A stretch of DNA of 64,000 nucleotides from Pseudomonadota bacterium (GCA_018902755.1 JAHIQI010000038.1:1-64000), one strand, 5' to 3'. Numbered from the stretch's first letter, positions 23,937 through 33,134 are shown. The notes: generated from the sequence alone by a model not told the origin. Translations and numbers: made by a program.

Positions 23937-24951
23937 TCTGCAGGATCGGGATCAAATGAACGAAGTCAGCCCTTGCGAGTCGAACAGCCCTGTGGAGAAA
24001 ATCCTGTGCGTGGAGGACAGCCCCACCCAGGCGGCTCATATAAGAAACATCCTGGCCAATGATGGATACCAGGTGGAGGTGGCGGCCGACGGCTTCCAGG
24101 CCCTGGTCCTGGCCCGGGAGACCAAGCCGGATCTGGTGGTACTGGATGTCATGTTGCCGGACATAGACGGTTACAGCGTCTGCCGCAAGCTGCGCTCTCA
24201 GTCCGACCACTACATTCCCGTGCTCATGCTCAGCGCCCGCCAGGAGGTGGAGGATCGCCTGGACGGCCTGGAGGTGGGCGCGGACGACTACCTGCCCAAG
24301 CCCTTCGACGCCAGGGAGCTGTTGGCCAGGGTGAAGTCCCTGCTCAGGATCAAGCGGCTAAACCACGAACTACAGGAAAAGCTCAACGAAGCGCAGGAGT
24401 CTTTCAACGTGTGGCGGCGGGTGGCGGTGACCGACCACCTGACCGGGCTGCACAACCGCCACTACCTGCAAAAAATGCTGCAAGACGAGGTGACCGTGGC
24501 CAGCCGCTACGGCACCTCACTTTCCTGTGTGATGCTGGACATCGACCACTTCCGCGACTTCAACAACCACTACGGTCACCTGGTGGGCGACGAAGTGCTC
24601 AAGGGCCTGGCAGCCGTGTTGGAGCGAGGCTCGCGCAAGGCGGACGTCATCGCCCGCTACGGCGGCGAGGAGTTCGTCTTGCTGCTGCCCATGACCGACC
24701 TTGACGCGGCCGCCCTGACCGCCCGGCGCTTGTGCCGGGAGGTCGCCTCCACTCCTCTGGCCAGCGAGGCGGGCAACCTGAAGGTCACCATAAGCCTGGG
24801 AGTGGCGGCCTTGCCCGACCCGGACATCACCACCCCGCTGAAGCTGATCGCCAAGGCCGACAGGGCTCTTTACATGGCCAAGGACGCGGGGCGCAACCGA
24901 GTGGTGGTGCTGGGCCCTGGAAACAGCCCGCCCCAAGAGTTGACCCAATGA
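23926..24951 (+). CDS. Response regulator with GGDEF diguanylate cyclase output (WspR-like)
   Basis: The 341-residue protein has a receiver domain (D74 in VVLDVMLPD, conserved Lys in LPKPF) and a GGDEF domain with an active GGEEF motif at residues 246-250. An RKAD sequence at 237-240 matches the RxxD inhibitory site five residues before GGEEF, so product feedback is likely. It would make cyclic di-GMP from two GTP when phosphorylated by the CheA-REC kinase. This is the expected output of a Wsp-type pathway. The ATG at 23926 is used because it has GGAAGCGGG in front; an internal ATG at 23956 is also possible. Confidence 0.94.
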   Translation: MAIDLQDRDQMNEVSPCESNSPVEKILCVEDSPTQAAHIRNILANDGYQVEVAADGFQALVLARETKPDLVVLDVMLPDIDGYSVCRKLRSQSDHYIPVLMLSARQEVEDRLDGLEVGADDYLPKPFDARELLARVKSLLRIKRLNHELQEKLNEAQESFNVWRRVAVTDHLTGLHNRHYLQKMLQDEVTVASRYGTSLSCVMLDIDHFRDFNNHYGHLVGDEVLKGLAAVLERGSRKADVIARYGGEEFVLLLPMTDLDAAALTARRLCREVASTPLASEAGNLKVTISLGVAALPDPDITTPLKLIAKADRALYMAKDAGRNRVVVLGPGNSPPQELTQ

Positions 24952-24961
24952 GGATAAGGCA

Positions 24962-25372
24962 ATGATCAAAGTCTTGGTGGTGGATGATTCCCCGACTACT
25001 TCCGCCTTGCTTAAACATATACTGGAGGCCGATCCCGAGGTGCGCGTGGTGGGAATGGCCGTAAACGGCAAACAGGCGGTTCAGATGGCCGGGGAGTTGA
25101 TGCCGGACGTAATCACCATGGACGTGGTGATGCCGGACATGGACGGGGTGGAAGCGACCCGTCAAATAATGGCCACCGCGCCGGTGCCCATCGTGGTGGT
25201 CACCGCCCATGCCGATGCCAACGAGCCCAGGGTGGCCTTCGAGGCCTTGAAGGCGGGAGCCCTGGAGGTGGTGGCCAAACCGGTGGAGGCCGGGCGGGCC
25301 GCCCAGGATACCTGGGGTGAGTGCTTGCTCAAGACCGTCAAGGCAGTGGCTGGGGTTGAGCTGAAGTGTTGA
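24962..25372 (+). CDS. Stand-alone receiver domain of CheB type
   Basis: The 136-residue protein is a single receiver (DDSP at residues 8-11, phosphoacceptor in MDVVMPDMDG, Lys in VVAKP). Its sequence is closer to the receiver of CheB (EATRQIM...PIVVVTAHA, GALEVVAKP) than to ordinary CheY, but it stops before the methylesterase domain. No remnant of that domain follows, so it looks like a deliberate short form, perhaps born by partial duplication of cheB. It may act as a phosphate sink or a switch for another target. It lies 10 bases after the GGDEF gene. Confidence 0.88.
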   Translation: MIKVLVVDDSPTTSALLKHILEADPEVRVVGMAVNGKQAVQMAGELMPDVITMDVVMPDMDGVEATRQIMATAPVPIVVVTAHADANEPRVAFEALKAGALEVVAKPVEAGRAAQDTWGECLLKTVKAVAGVELKC

Positions 25373-25396
25373 CACTTGGGAGAGTCCTGAAAAAAC

Positions 25397-27802
25397 GTGC
25401 CTGCTGATAAACATATTCTGGTCGCTGAGGACAGCCCCACTCAGGCCATCAAGCTGGCCATGTTGCTGCAAGAGGCGGGCTATGTCCCTCATGTGGCTAA
25501 GAACGGCCGGGAGGCCTTGGAGCATCTGGAGCACCAGGCGGCGGATCTGGTGATAAGCGACGTCATGATGCCCGAGATGGACGGGTATCAACTCTGCGCG
25601 GCCATAAAGGGAGACCTTCGCCTGCAGGGCATCCCGGTGATACTGCTCACCTCCCTTTCCGAGCCCGAGGACGTGATCGCGGGCCTGGAAAACCAGGCCG
25701 ACTATTACGTAACCAAGCCCTATGACCAGAGGTACCTGCTCGGCAAGGTTGATTCCCTTATCAGCGGCAGGCACAAGGTGGAGTCCAAGGGCGCTGATTT
25801 GCAGGTTACCATCCAGGGCCGGGAGTACCGGGTTTCGGCCGACCGGCGCCAGATGATCAACCTGCTCCTGTCCACCTACGAAAACGCGGTGCTGCAAAAC
25901 CGGGAGTTGGCCCAAATCCGCGACGAGTTGGAAAATGCCAACCATCGCTTGGCGGACAACCTCCAGGAACTGGCCGCATCCGAGCAGCGTTTCCGCTCCC
26001 TGGTTCAGACGGTGCCGGACATCGTCTATCGCTTGGACCCCCAAGGGCGCTTCACCTACATCAACGAGGCCATCAACAGGCTGGGTTTCGAGCCCATGGA
26101 GTTGCAGGGCCAGCACTTCAGCACCATTATCTATCACTCCGAGGTGGACGCGGTCAGCCGTGAAAAAGTGTTGCTCAGTTTGAAGGGGGAGCACACCGGC
26201 AACCAAAAGGCCCCCAAGCTCTTTGACGAGCGGCGCTCCGGAGACCGAAAGACCTCCGGTCTGGAGGTGAAGCTGCGTTGCAAGCACTCCAGCAGCTACA
26301 AGCCTGGCCTGGTGCAGCTGTTGGGCGACGAGGTGGTCTTCGCCGAAGTGAGCAGCGCGGGCCTGCACGAAGACAAGGGGACGTCAGAAAACAGATTTTT
26401 TGTGGGCACGGTGGGGGTGATCCGAGACATATCCATGCGCAAACGCATGGAAAGGGAATTGGAACTGGCCAACATCGAGCTGGAGCGCAAGGTGGAGGAG
26501 CGCACCGCAAAGCTGGCCGCGGCCAACAAGTCCCTGCAAAATGAGATAGCGGAGCGCAAGCGGGCCCAGAGCGACCTTCAGCAATCCCTCAAGGAGATCG
26601 AAAAGGCCCAGGACGAAGCCCGCAAGATGGAAATACAGCTTCGCCAGTCCCAGAAAATGGAAGCCCTGGGCACCTTGGCCGGGGGCATCGCCCACGATTT
26701 CAACAACATTTTGTCGGTGATCATGGGCTATGCCGAAATGGCCTCGGCTGATTCACGCAGCGGGTGTGTCGACCCCAAGGACCTGGACGAGATACTGGGC
26801 GCCGCCGACCGGGCCAAGGGACTGATCCGCCAAATCCTGACCTTCAGCCACCGGGTGGAGCCGGAGTTCAAGGCGGTGAACCTGGCCCAGGAGGTGGAGG
26901 CCGTAGCCAACCTAATCCGCAAGATACTTCCCAAGATGATCGAGGTGCGCCTTGAGGTAGCCAAGGGCCTACCTCTGATCAACGGCGATCCCCACCAGAT
27001 TCAGCAGATGCTCATGAATTTGGGCACCAATGCCCGCGACGCCATGCCCGATGGGGGCGAGCTCAGCATCTCGGTGGAACTGGAAGATGTGGATAACCGG
27101 GCATGCAGCGCCTGCTCCCAGAGATTTTCCGGCAAGTTCGTGGTGGTTTCCGTGGCCGACACCGGCACGGGCATGCTCCCCGAGGTGCTGGCCAGGGCGT
27201 TTGACCCCTTTTTCACCACCAAGGAAGTGGGCAAGGGCACCGGGCTGGGCCTGGCCACGGTTTTCGGGGTGGTCAAGGGGCACAGCGGCCACATAATCTT
27301 CGAAACCGAGCAGGGTTACGGCTCCACTTTTAAGGCCTTTTTCCCGGTCGACGCCAAGCAAGTCATCGAAGCCCCGCCCCAGGAGCATGCGCCGCGACAG
27401 GTCGGAGGCAACGAGACAATCTTGTTGGTAGACGACGAGGAGCAAATTCTCATTATAGGCACGGCCCATCTTTCCACGGCCGGTTTCAGGGTGTCGCAGG
27501 CGTCCAGCGGCGAAGAGGCCATGGCGCTTTTCAAGGAGCGGCAGGGCGAGTTCGACCTGGTGATCTTGGACCTGAGCATGCCTGGCATGGGGGGAAGCAA
27601 GTGCCTGGAAGAGATGCTGGCTCTGGATCCGAAGGCCAGGGTGATCATTTCCTCGGGTTACGCCCGTGACGGGGCCCTGCAGGGCGGCCTGTCTAAAAAA
27701 ACCGCCGGGCTGCTGCCTAAGCCCTTCAGCAGGGCCGAAATGCTGGAAACGATTCGCAAGGCCCTGGATATGGAGCCGTGGCCGCCCCCTGCCGTACAAT
27801 AG
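25397..27802 (+). CDS. Hybrid histidine kinase: REC-PAS-HisKA-HATPase-REC
   Basis: A GTG start at 25397 gives 801 residues. The N-terminal receiver has its phosphoacceptor at D55 (VISDVMMPE). A PAS domain (about 195-360, DIVYRLDPQGRFTYINEA) and a coiled coil follow. The HisKA box has H433 in GGIAHDFNNIL, then the ATPase boxes (NLGTNARDAM, DTGTGM, GKGTGLGLA), and a C-terminal receiver (VILDLSMPGMGG). Cytoplasmic: no membrane segment is seen. It lies 24 bases after the lone receiver and closes the chemosensory operon; standard Wsp operons lack such a kinase, so it may feed a second signal into the same receivers. Confidence 0.92.
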   Translation: MPADKHILVAEDSPTQAIKLAMLLQEAGYVPHVAKNGREALEHLEHQAADLVISDVMMPEMDGYQLCAAIKGDLRLQGIPVILLTSLSEPEDVIAGLENQADYYVTKPYDQRYLLGKVDSLISGRHKVESKGADLQVTIQGREYRVSADRRQMINLLLSTYENAVLQNRELAQIRDELENANHRLADNLQELAASEQRFRSLVQTVPDIVYRLDPQGRFTYINEAINRLGFEPMELQGQHFSTIIYHSEVDAVSREKVLLSLKGEHTGNQKAPKLFDERRSGDRKTSGLEVKLRCKHSSSYKPGLVQLLGDEVVFAEVSSAGLHEDKGTSENRFFVGTVGVIRDISMRKRMERELELANIELERKVEERTAKLAAANKSLQNEIAERKRAQSDLQQSLKEIEKAQDEARKMEIQLRQSQKMEALGTLAGGIAHDFNNILSVIMGYAEMASADSRSGCVDPKDLDEILGAADRAKGLIRQILTFSHRVEPEFKAVNLAQEVEAVANLIRKILPKMIEVRLEVAKGLPLINGDPHQIQQMLMNLGTNARDAMPDGGELSISVELEDVDNRACSACSQRFSGKFVVVSVADTGTGMLPEVLARAFDPFFTTKEVGKGTGLGLATVFGVVKGHSGHIIFETEQGYGSTFKAFFPVDAKQVIEAPPQEHAPRQVGGNETILLVDDEEQILIIGTAHLSTAGFRVSQASSGEEAMALFKERQGEFDLVILDLSMPGMGGSKCLEEMLALDPKARVIISSGYARDGALQGGLSKKTAGLLPKPFSRAEMLETIRKALDMEPWPPPAVQ

Positions 27803-27871
27803 ACTTCCATCTCTTTGGTTTTGGTGGCAAAATCAAAACGCCTGCAGGATTTCGGCAAGGAGGTTCCATCT

Positions 27872-28594
27872 ATGGCTCGCCGTTGCCTGGCGTTTTGTCT
27901 GGTTTTATTGTTCGCGGCCACGGTTAGCGCCTGCCGAGAGGCCCAAATGGCCGCCCCGGTGGAACTGGCCGCCGTTACCCAGCCCTGGGAGGTGGAGCAG
28001 ACCCGGGTAACCGGCTGGGACGCGCCCTTCACCTTCGGCCCCTACACCGTAAAAGACATTAAACGCGGCTGGACCGAGAGCACCGCCTGGGGCTTCATCT
28101 CCTATGAGAGCTACCGGGCCGACCAATCCTATGAATACCTCCTGGCCACGGGGCAGGGGGGCAAGGCCTGGCGCTGCAACTGTGCCGCCAAGGTGAACCA
28201 GCAGATCTTGGAATCAATGGTGGGCGGGGGTAAGCTGACCTGGGAGGTCGGAGCGGGGCAAAGCCTGGCCTGCTCCCTGCGTTCGCCAAAAGGAATCCTG
28301 TGGCGGCTGGCCCTGGCGGCGGGCGGCGCTTCCAACGCGCCCATGCGGGGAGTGCTGGAAGGGCCCAAACTCACCATCCAAGTGCAGGGCACCGACAAGC
28401 TGGAAGGCACCACCATCCCCCTGAGCGAGCCCACGGGCTACGTTTTCAGCGTGGCCGGGCAACTCAGCGGCACGGTGGGGGCGGTGCAGGTGATAAACAA
28501 CGGATTGCTGTGGCTGCCCGACTCGCCCCAGCAGGGGGCCATGGCCGCCGCCTCGGCGGCCCTGCTGCTCTACCAAGACATAAGCCGCAAGTAA
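27872..28594 (+). CDS. Lipoprotein of unknown function, first of a tandem pair
   Basis: The ATG at 27872 has an AAGGAGG site; the open frame to 27815 lacks one. The 240-residue product has a lipoprotein signal (lipobox VSAC, Cys near residue 21). The mature part has a short motif W-R-C-N-C-A near residue 112, followed by beta-rich sequence and a C-terminal Ala-rich helix. The next gene encodes a protein with the same layout: an F/Y-x-V-x-x-I stretch, a W-x-F stretch, then W-x-C-x-C-A and a hydrophobic C-terminal end. No known domain was recognised. It follows the chemosensory operon on the same strand by 69 bases, so co-transcription is possible. Confidence 0.75.
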   Translation: MARRCLAFCLVLLFAATVSACREAQMAAPVELAAVTQPWEVEQTRVTGWDAPFTFGPYTVKDIKRGWTESTAWGFISYESYRADQSYEYLLATGQGGKAWRCNCAAKVNQQILESMVGGGKLTWEVGAGQSLACSLRSPKGILWRLALAAGGASNAPMRGVLEGPKLTIQVQGTDKLEGTTIPLSEPTGYVFSVAGQLSGTVGAVQVINNGLLWLPDSPQQGAMAAASAALLLYQDISRK

Positions 28595-28610
28595 ACGCAA
28601 AGGAATCGGC

Positions 28611-29375
28611 ATGCCCTCTGGACGCACAAGAAAACTGATCCACCTGCTTCTGGGGGCCGCCCTAGCCCTGGCCTTTATATTGCACGCCGCCTGCGGCGGC
28701 TCTCCCTCCGCGCCTCCGCCTCCTTCCGCCGACCTGGGCGCTCCCTTGGTGGTTAGCCGCCCGGCAGGTCCGGGCTGGCAGGGAGACATGGTCTTCGGCG
28801 GCTACAGGGTCCACGGCATCCAGGCGGAAAAGCCGGTGCAACAGGAATGGGCCTTTGTGGGCATGCGGGGCCTGGTAATGCGCCAGGCGGCCGATTTCGT
28901 GGTCAGCGGCCCCCAGGGTGACTGGTATTGCCGTTGCGCCCTGGGCGGCGACTACGGCGGCATGGATCTGAACATCGGCACCCTGTGGGGCCACGGCTTC
29001 ACCCTGGACCCCAGCCGCAGCATTGTGTTGGGCTGCGTCATGACCCCGGCCAAGGGCGGCAAGACCTGGCGCATGTCGGTATACTCCCTGCCTTCCAAGT
29101 GGCGCGACGCGGGCAAGGACCCCAACGCCGCAGGGGCCTTGAGCGACGCGGCCGACATGACCATCCGCATCAAAGGCAAGGGCCTGATGTCCGTGGAAGA
29201 GGTGGGCGGCGGCCAGCCGCCGGAGTACAGGTTCCTGGGCGACAACGGCGAATTGGCCCAGGTTCAGGTCAAAAACCCCCAGCAGGTGTGGCTGCCCCGG
29301 GGCGAGCTGCGCGGCCCCCTGGCCGCGGCCGCGGCGGGCATATTGGTGGCTCACGGGGACCTGGTTAAAAAATGA
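28611..29375 (+). CDS. Lipoprotein of unknown function, second of a tandem pair
   Basis: This 254-residue protein begins 16 bases after its relative. It has a lipobox HAAC (Cys near residue 28) followed by a Pro/Ser-rich tether. The core shows GGYRVHGIQ, WAFVGMRG and W-Y-C-R-C-A, matching in order the corresponding parts of the upstream lipoprotein, and it ends in an Ala-rich segment (GPLAAAAAGILVAHGDL) similar to that of its neighbour. The pair looks like an old tandem duplication. The two closely spaced cysteines of W-x-C-x-C-A may form a disulfide or bind metal. Membrane-anchored location is inferred; function is unknown. Confidence 0.75.
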   Translation: MPSGRTRKLIHLLLGAALALAFILHAACGGSPSAPPPPSADLGAPLVVSRPAGPGWQGDMVFGGYRVHGIQAEKPVQQEWAFVGMRGLVMRQAADFVVSGPQGDWYCRCALGGDYGGMDLNIGTLWGHGFTLDPSRSIVLGCVMTPAKGGKTWRMSVYSLPSKWRDAGKDPNAAGALSDAADMTIRIKGKGLMSVEEVGGGQPPEYRFLGDNGELAQVQVKNPQQVWLPRGELRGPLAAAAAGILVAHGDLVKK

Positions 29376-29414
29376 TTCCCGCCTTTTAGTGCACCCAGGC
29401 TGATTTTCGAAAAA

Positions 29415-29449
29415 TCTCTTACCCCTACATCTTGTTGTAGCTAAAGAGA
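29415..29449. repeat. Nested inverted repeat between the lipoprotein pair and smc
   Basis: TCTCTT (29415-29420) pairs with AAGAGA (29444-29449), enclosing CTACA/TGTAG (29425-29429 with 29436-29440). It could end the upstream transcript, but there is no T run. Confidence 0.4.
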
Positions 29450-29450
29450 C

Positions 29451-29502
29451 AACCCACTCAATATTGTGTTGTGGGTTGACTCTGGGCCTTGTTTTTGATA
29501 AT
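29451..29502 (+). promoter_or_regulatory. Putative smc promoter overlapped by an AACCCAC/GTGGGTT inverted repeat
   Basis: TTGACT (29476-29481) and GATAAT (29497-29502) form a sigma-70-like pair with a short 15-bp spacer, 28 bases before the smc start. AACCCAC (29451-29457) and GTGGGTT (29471-29477) form a perfect 7-bp inverted repeat whose right arm touches the -35, so a repressor site is possible. Confidence 0.4.
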
Positions 29503-29530
29503 TTCGAGTGAACACTAGCGTGGGGTGACC

Positions 29531-32500
29531 ATGAAGGTCCGCCGTCTGGACATCATAGGCTTCAAATCCTTTGCCGATCGCACCATTATGGACTTTCCCG
29601 AAGGTCTGTGCGCGGTGGTGGGTCCCAACGGATGCGGCAAGTCCAATGTGGTGGATGCGGTCCGCTGGGCTCTGGGAGAGCAATCCGCCCGGCAGCTTCG
29701 CGGCCAAAGCATGGAAGACGTTATCTTCAACGGTTCCGGCGGACGCAAGCCCGCGGGACTGGCCGAAGTCAACGTGGTCTTTGAAAACGACGGCAGCATC
29801 ACCGCCGAGCCCTACGCCGGGCTCAGCGAAATCATGGTCACCCGCCGCCTGTACCGCAACGGCGACAGCGAGTACCGCATCAACAAGATGCCCTGCCGCC
29901 TCAAGGACATCCAGCAGGTGCTCATGGACACCGGCCTGGGCAACCGGGCCTACGCCATCATCGAGCAGGGCAGGGTGGCCGCTTTTATTGATGCCAAGCC
30001 CATCGAGCGCCGCCTGTGGGTGGAGGAAGCGGCGGGCATCACCCGCTTCAAGAACCAAAAGAAGATCAGCCTGCGCAAGATGGAGGGCACCAAGGATAAC
30101 CTCTCGCGCCTTGACGACATCCTCCTGGAGGTCTCCACCCAGATGGAGCGCCTCAAACGCCAGGCCAAAAAGGCCCAGGCCCACAAGACCCTTCGCGAGC
30201 AGATCCGCGAGCTTGACCTGAACGCCTCCAGTTTTGAATACCGCCAGTACAACCAGGAAATTTCCCAGGTGCGGGCCGAGGCCGACGCGGCGGGCACCAG
30301 CCTGGAGTTGGCTAACCAGCGCTTGGCTGGTCTGGAAACCGACCTGGAGACCGCCCGCCTGGAGCTGATGGAGGCCGAGGAGGAGATTCGCGACTCCGGA
30401 GCCCGCCGCCTAGAGGCCCAGGGGGCCATCCAAAAGGCGGAGAATGAGCTGATCCTCCTGGGGCGGGAAGCCGAGAACCTCAAGCGCCAGGCCGCCCGCC
30501 TGGAAGAGGAGCGGGTGGAGTTGAAGCGCGGCCTGGTGTCCAACCAGGACGAGCTGAACCGGGCGCGGCGTCTCTTGGCCGAGGCCGAGGGCCGCAGCCG
30601 CCAGAGCGACCTGGCCGTGGGCGAGGCCTCCCAGGAGGTTGCCCGCTGCCAGAATTCCCTGAACGCCGCCGAGGAGGCGGTGGACCTGGCCAAGGGCGAG
30701 CTGGTGGACGCCATGAGCCGTCTGAGCCAGATCAAGAACCGTCAGGGCGACCTGGAGCGCCGCCGCCAAGAGCTGGAGCGCCGCCGCCAGCAGCAGGACG
30801 AGCAGCGCCGCCAGATGATGGAGCAGGAGGCTGTGGCCGGGCAAAACCTGGAGCAGGTGCGCGGGGAGGTTGAAAGCCTGCGCATGGCCCAGGAGGAAAC
30901 CGCCCAGGGTCTGGCCCAGGCTCAGGCCCGCCTCAAGGAGTTGGGCGAGGAGCTCAGCGCCCTGCGCCGGGAAGAGACCGAGGCCACCCGCCGCCGCCAC
31001 CAGATGGACGCCTCGGTGAGCGCCTTGGCGCTGAGTCTGGACTCCCACCAGTGGGCCGGGGCCGGGGTGCGCAAGCTGCTCAAGGCGGACCAGGCCGGTG
31101 AGCTGCCCGTGCCCCTCAAGGGCATGGTGGCCGATAGGCTCAACGTGGAGCCTGGCCGCGAGGATTTGGTTGAGAGCGTCTTGGGGCCGGACCTGCAAGC
31201 GGTGATCGTGCAGAGCGGCCAAGACGCCCTGAACCTGGCCGCCTGGAGCGGCGAAAAGGGCCTGGGACGCCTTCGGGTGGTGGCCCTGGACGATCTGGCC
31301 TCCCAGGGGCAGCAGACTCCCTCGGGGGCGCAAGCCCTTTCCGGGGTGGTGCGCCCGGAGGCTGGTTACGAAGCCCTGACCCATCTCCTGGCCGGGGCGG
31401 GCTGGTGCCCGGACCTGGAGGCCGCCTGGCGAGCGGGCCGCACTCTGGCTCCAGGACAAGTGGTGGTGAGCCCCGGCGGGCAGCGCCTGGACAAGCCCGG
31501 CCTGGGCACCGTGGGCGCGGGCAAGGACGGAGGCGAATCCATCCTGGCCCGGCGCAACGAGCTGCAAACCAAGCGCGAGGAGTTGGCCAAGGCCGAGCAA
31601 ACCGAGCAGGCCGCCGCCCATAAGCGCCGCGCCGCCGAGGCGGCCATGGCCGAGGCCGAGCAGGAGCGCGACTCCCTTAGCGAGGAGCAGCAGTTCCGCC
31701 AGCAGGAGCTTACCCAGCGGGAGCGCGACCTGGCCCGGGCCGAGCAGGAGAACCAGGGAGCCCAGCGCCGCTTGCAGGCCCTGGACTTCGAGAACGAGGA
31801 GACCGAGAGCGAGTTCGCCCACCTGCGCCAGGAGATGACCACCCTGGCCCAGGAGGGCGGAGAGTTGCAGGGTCGCGACCAGGAGCTGGAAGAGGAGTTG
31901 GGGCAGTCCCGGGCCATGCTCCAGGAGGCCCGCCAGGCTCTGGAGGAGGCCCGCCATCTGGAAGGCGAGGCCAAGCTGGCCGCCGCCAGCCTGGGCAGCC
32001 AGACCCAGCAGGCCCAGCGCGAGGCTCAGCGCCTGCAACAGGAAATGGACCGGGCCAGCGCCAGGGTGTTGGCCCTGGGCAGGGAACTGGAGCAAACCCA
32101 GGACCAACTCAAGATCTGCGAGGAGCGCCGGGGCAAGGAGCAGGAAGGCCTGGGCGGGCTCTACACCGAGCTTGACCGCCAGGAATCCAGCCTCAAGATG
32201 GCCCAGGAGGTTTTGGGGCACGCCCAGGGGCGCACCGCCCAGTTGGAAGGCGAGCTGAAACGGGCGCGGGCCGAGCTCAAGCAGGCCGAAAGCGCGGGGC
32301 AGGAACTGGCCTGGAAGCTGCGCGAGCTGGAGCTCAAGCGGGAGCAGGTGGCCGAGCAGACCATGGAGCGCTGCCGCCTGGAGCTGGCCGCCCACTACAA
32401 GGAGCACCTGCCTGAGGGGGCCTTTGACCTGGAGAGCAGCAAGCGTAAGCTGGACAAGCTGCGCACCCGCCTAAACCGCCTGGGTCCGGTGAACCTGGAG

Positions 32501-33094
32501 GCCATCAGCGAGCACGCGGCCCTGTCCGAGCGCCACGAGTTCCTCACCACCCAAAAGGCCGACCTGGAGGCCTCCCTGGAGGACCTGCGCTCTGCCATCC
32601 GCAAGATCAACCGCACCACCCGGGGGCGCTTCCTGGAGACCCTGGAACTGGTCAACCAGCGCCTGGACGGAGTGTTCAAGGTGCTCTTCGGCGGCGGCAA
32701 GGCCCAGCTCACCCTGGAAGAGGGCACCGACCCCCTGGACGCGGGCCTGCACCTGATGGTGGAGCTGCCCGGCAAGAAGCTCAAAAACCTCGACGGCCTC
32801 AGCGGCGGGGAAAAGGCCATGAGCGCGGTGGCGGTGCTGTTCGCCCTGTTCCTCATCCGGCCCGCGCCGTTCTGCATCCTGGACGAGGTGGACGCGCCCC
32901 TGGACGAGGCCAACAACGGCCGTTTCCTGGACCTGCTGCAGCAGCTCTCCCGGCGCTCCCAGATCCTGATGATCACCCACAGCCGCTCCAGCATGGAGCT
33001 GGTCAACACCCTCTACGGCGTGACCATGGAGCACAAGGGCGTGAGCAAGCTGCTCAGGGTGTCTCTGGAGCAGGGCGAATCGCTGGCAGCCTAG
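29531..33094 (+). CDS. smc: Chromosome segregation ATPase SMC
   Basis: The ATG at 29531 (GGGGTG upstream) gives MKVRRLDIIGFKSFADR, the usual SMC opening; an in-frame GTG two codons earlier is possible. The 1187-residue protein has the N-terminal Walker A GPNGCGKSN, a long coiled coil, a central hinge (about residues 510-680, including PLKGMVADRLNV), a second coiled coil, and the C-terminal signature LSGGEKAMSAV with Walker B FCILDEVDAPLDEAN. SMC homodimers with ScpA and ScpB organise and segregate the chromosome. scpAB are not in the window. The coiled-coil arms are unusually rich in Ala, Glu, Gln and Arg, consistent with high GC. Confidence 0.97.
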   Translation: MKVRRLDIIGFKSFADRTIMDFPEGLCAVVGPNGCGKSNVVDAVRWALGEQSARQLRGQSMEDVIFNGSGGRKPAGLAEVNVVFENDGSITAEPYAGLSEIMVTRRLYRNGDSEYRINKMPCRLKDIQQVLMDTGLGNRAYAIIEQGRVAAFIDAKPIERRLWVEEAAGITRFKNQKKISLRKMEGTKDNLSRLDDILLEVSTQMERLKRQAKKAQAHKTLREQIRELDLNASSFEYRQYNQEISQVRAEADAAGTSLELANQRLAGLETDLETARLELMEAEEEIRDSGARRLEAQGAIQKAENELILLGREAENLKRQAARLEEERVELKRGLVSNQDELNRARRLLAEAEGRSRQSDLAVGEASQEVARCQNSLNAAEEAVDLAKGELVDAMSRLSQIKNRQGDLERRRQELERRRQQQDEQRRQMMEQEAVAGQNLEQVRGEVESLRMAQEETAQGLAQAQARLKELGEELSALRREETEATRRRHQMDASVSALALSLDSHQWAGAGVRKLLKADQAGELPVPLKGMVADRLNVEPGREDLVESVLGPDLQAVIVQSGQDALNLAAWSGEKGLGRLRVVALDDLASQGQQTPSGAQALSGVVRPEAGYEALTHLLAGAGWCPDLEAAWRAGRTLAPGQVVVSPGGQRLDKPGLGTVGAGKDGGESILARRNELQTKREELAKAEQTEQAAAHKRRAAEAAMAEAEQERDSLSEEQQFRQQELTQRERDLARAEQENQGAQRRLQALDFENEETESEFAHLRQEMTTLAQEGGELQGRDQELEEELGQSRAMLQEARQALEEARHLEGEAKLAAASLGSQTQQAQREAQRLQQEMDRASARVLALGRELEQTQDQLKICEERRGKEQEGLGGLYTELDRQESSLKMAQEVLGHAQGRTAQLEGELKRARAELKQAESAGQELAWKLRELELKREQVAEQTMERCRLELAAHYKEHLPEGAFDLESSKRKLDKLRTRLNRLGPVNLEAISEHAALSERHEFLTTQKADLEASLEDLRSAIRKINRTTRGRFLETLELVNQRLDGVFKVLFGGGKAQLTLEEGTDPLDAGLHLMVELPGKKLKNLDGLSGGEKAMSAVAVLFALFLIRPAPFCILDEVDAPLDEANNGRFLDLLQQLSRRSQILMITHSRSSMELVNTLYGVTMEHKGVSKLLRVSLEQGESLAA

Positions 33095-33134
33095 CGCGAC
33101 GATTAGGGGCGATTATAAACAAACAGTTACGCCC

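Noticed and set aside
30410..32407. 665-codon minus-strand ORF within smc
   Set aside because: It is Leu/Gly/Ala/Gln-rich shadow text opposite the smc coiled coil and has no independent start signals.
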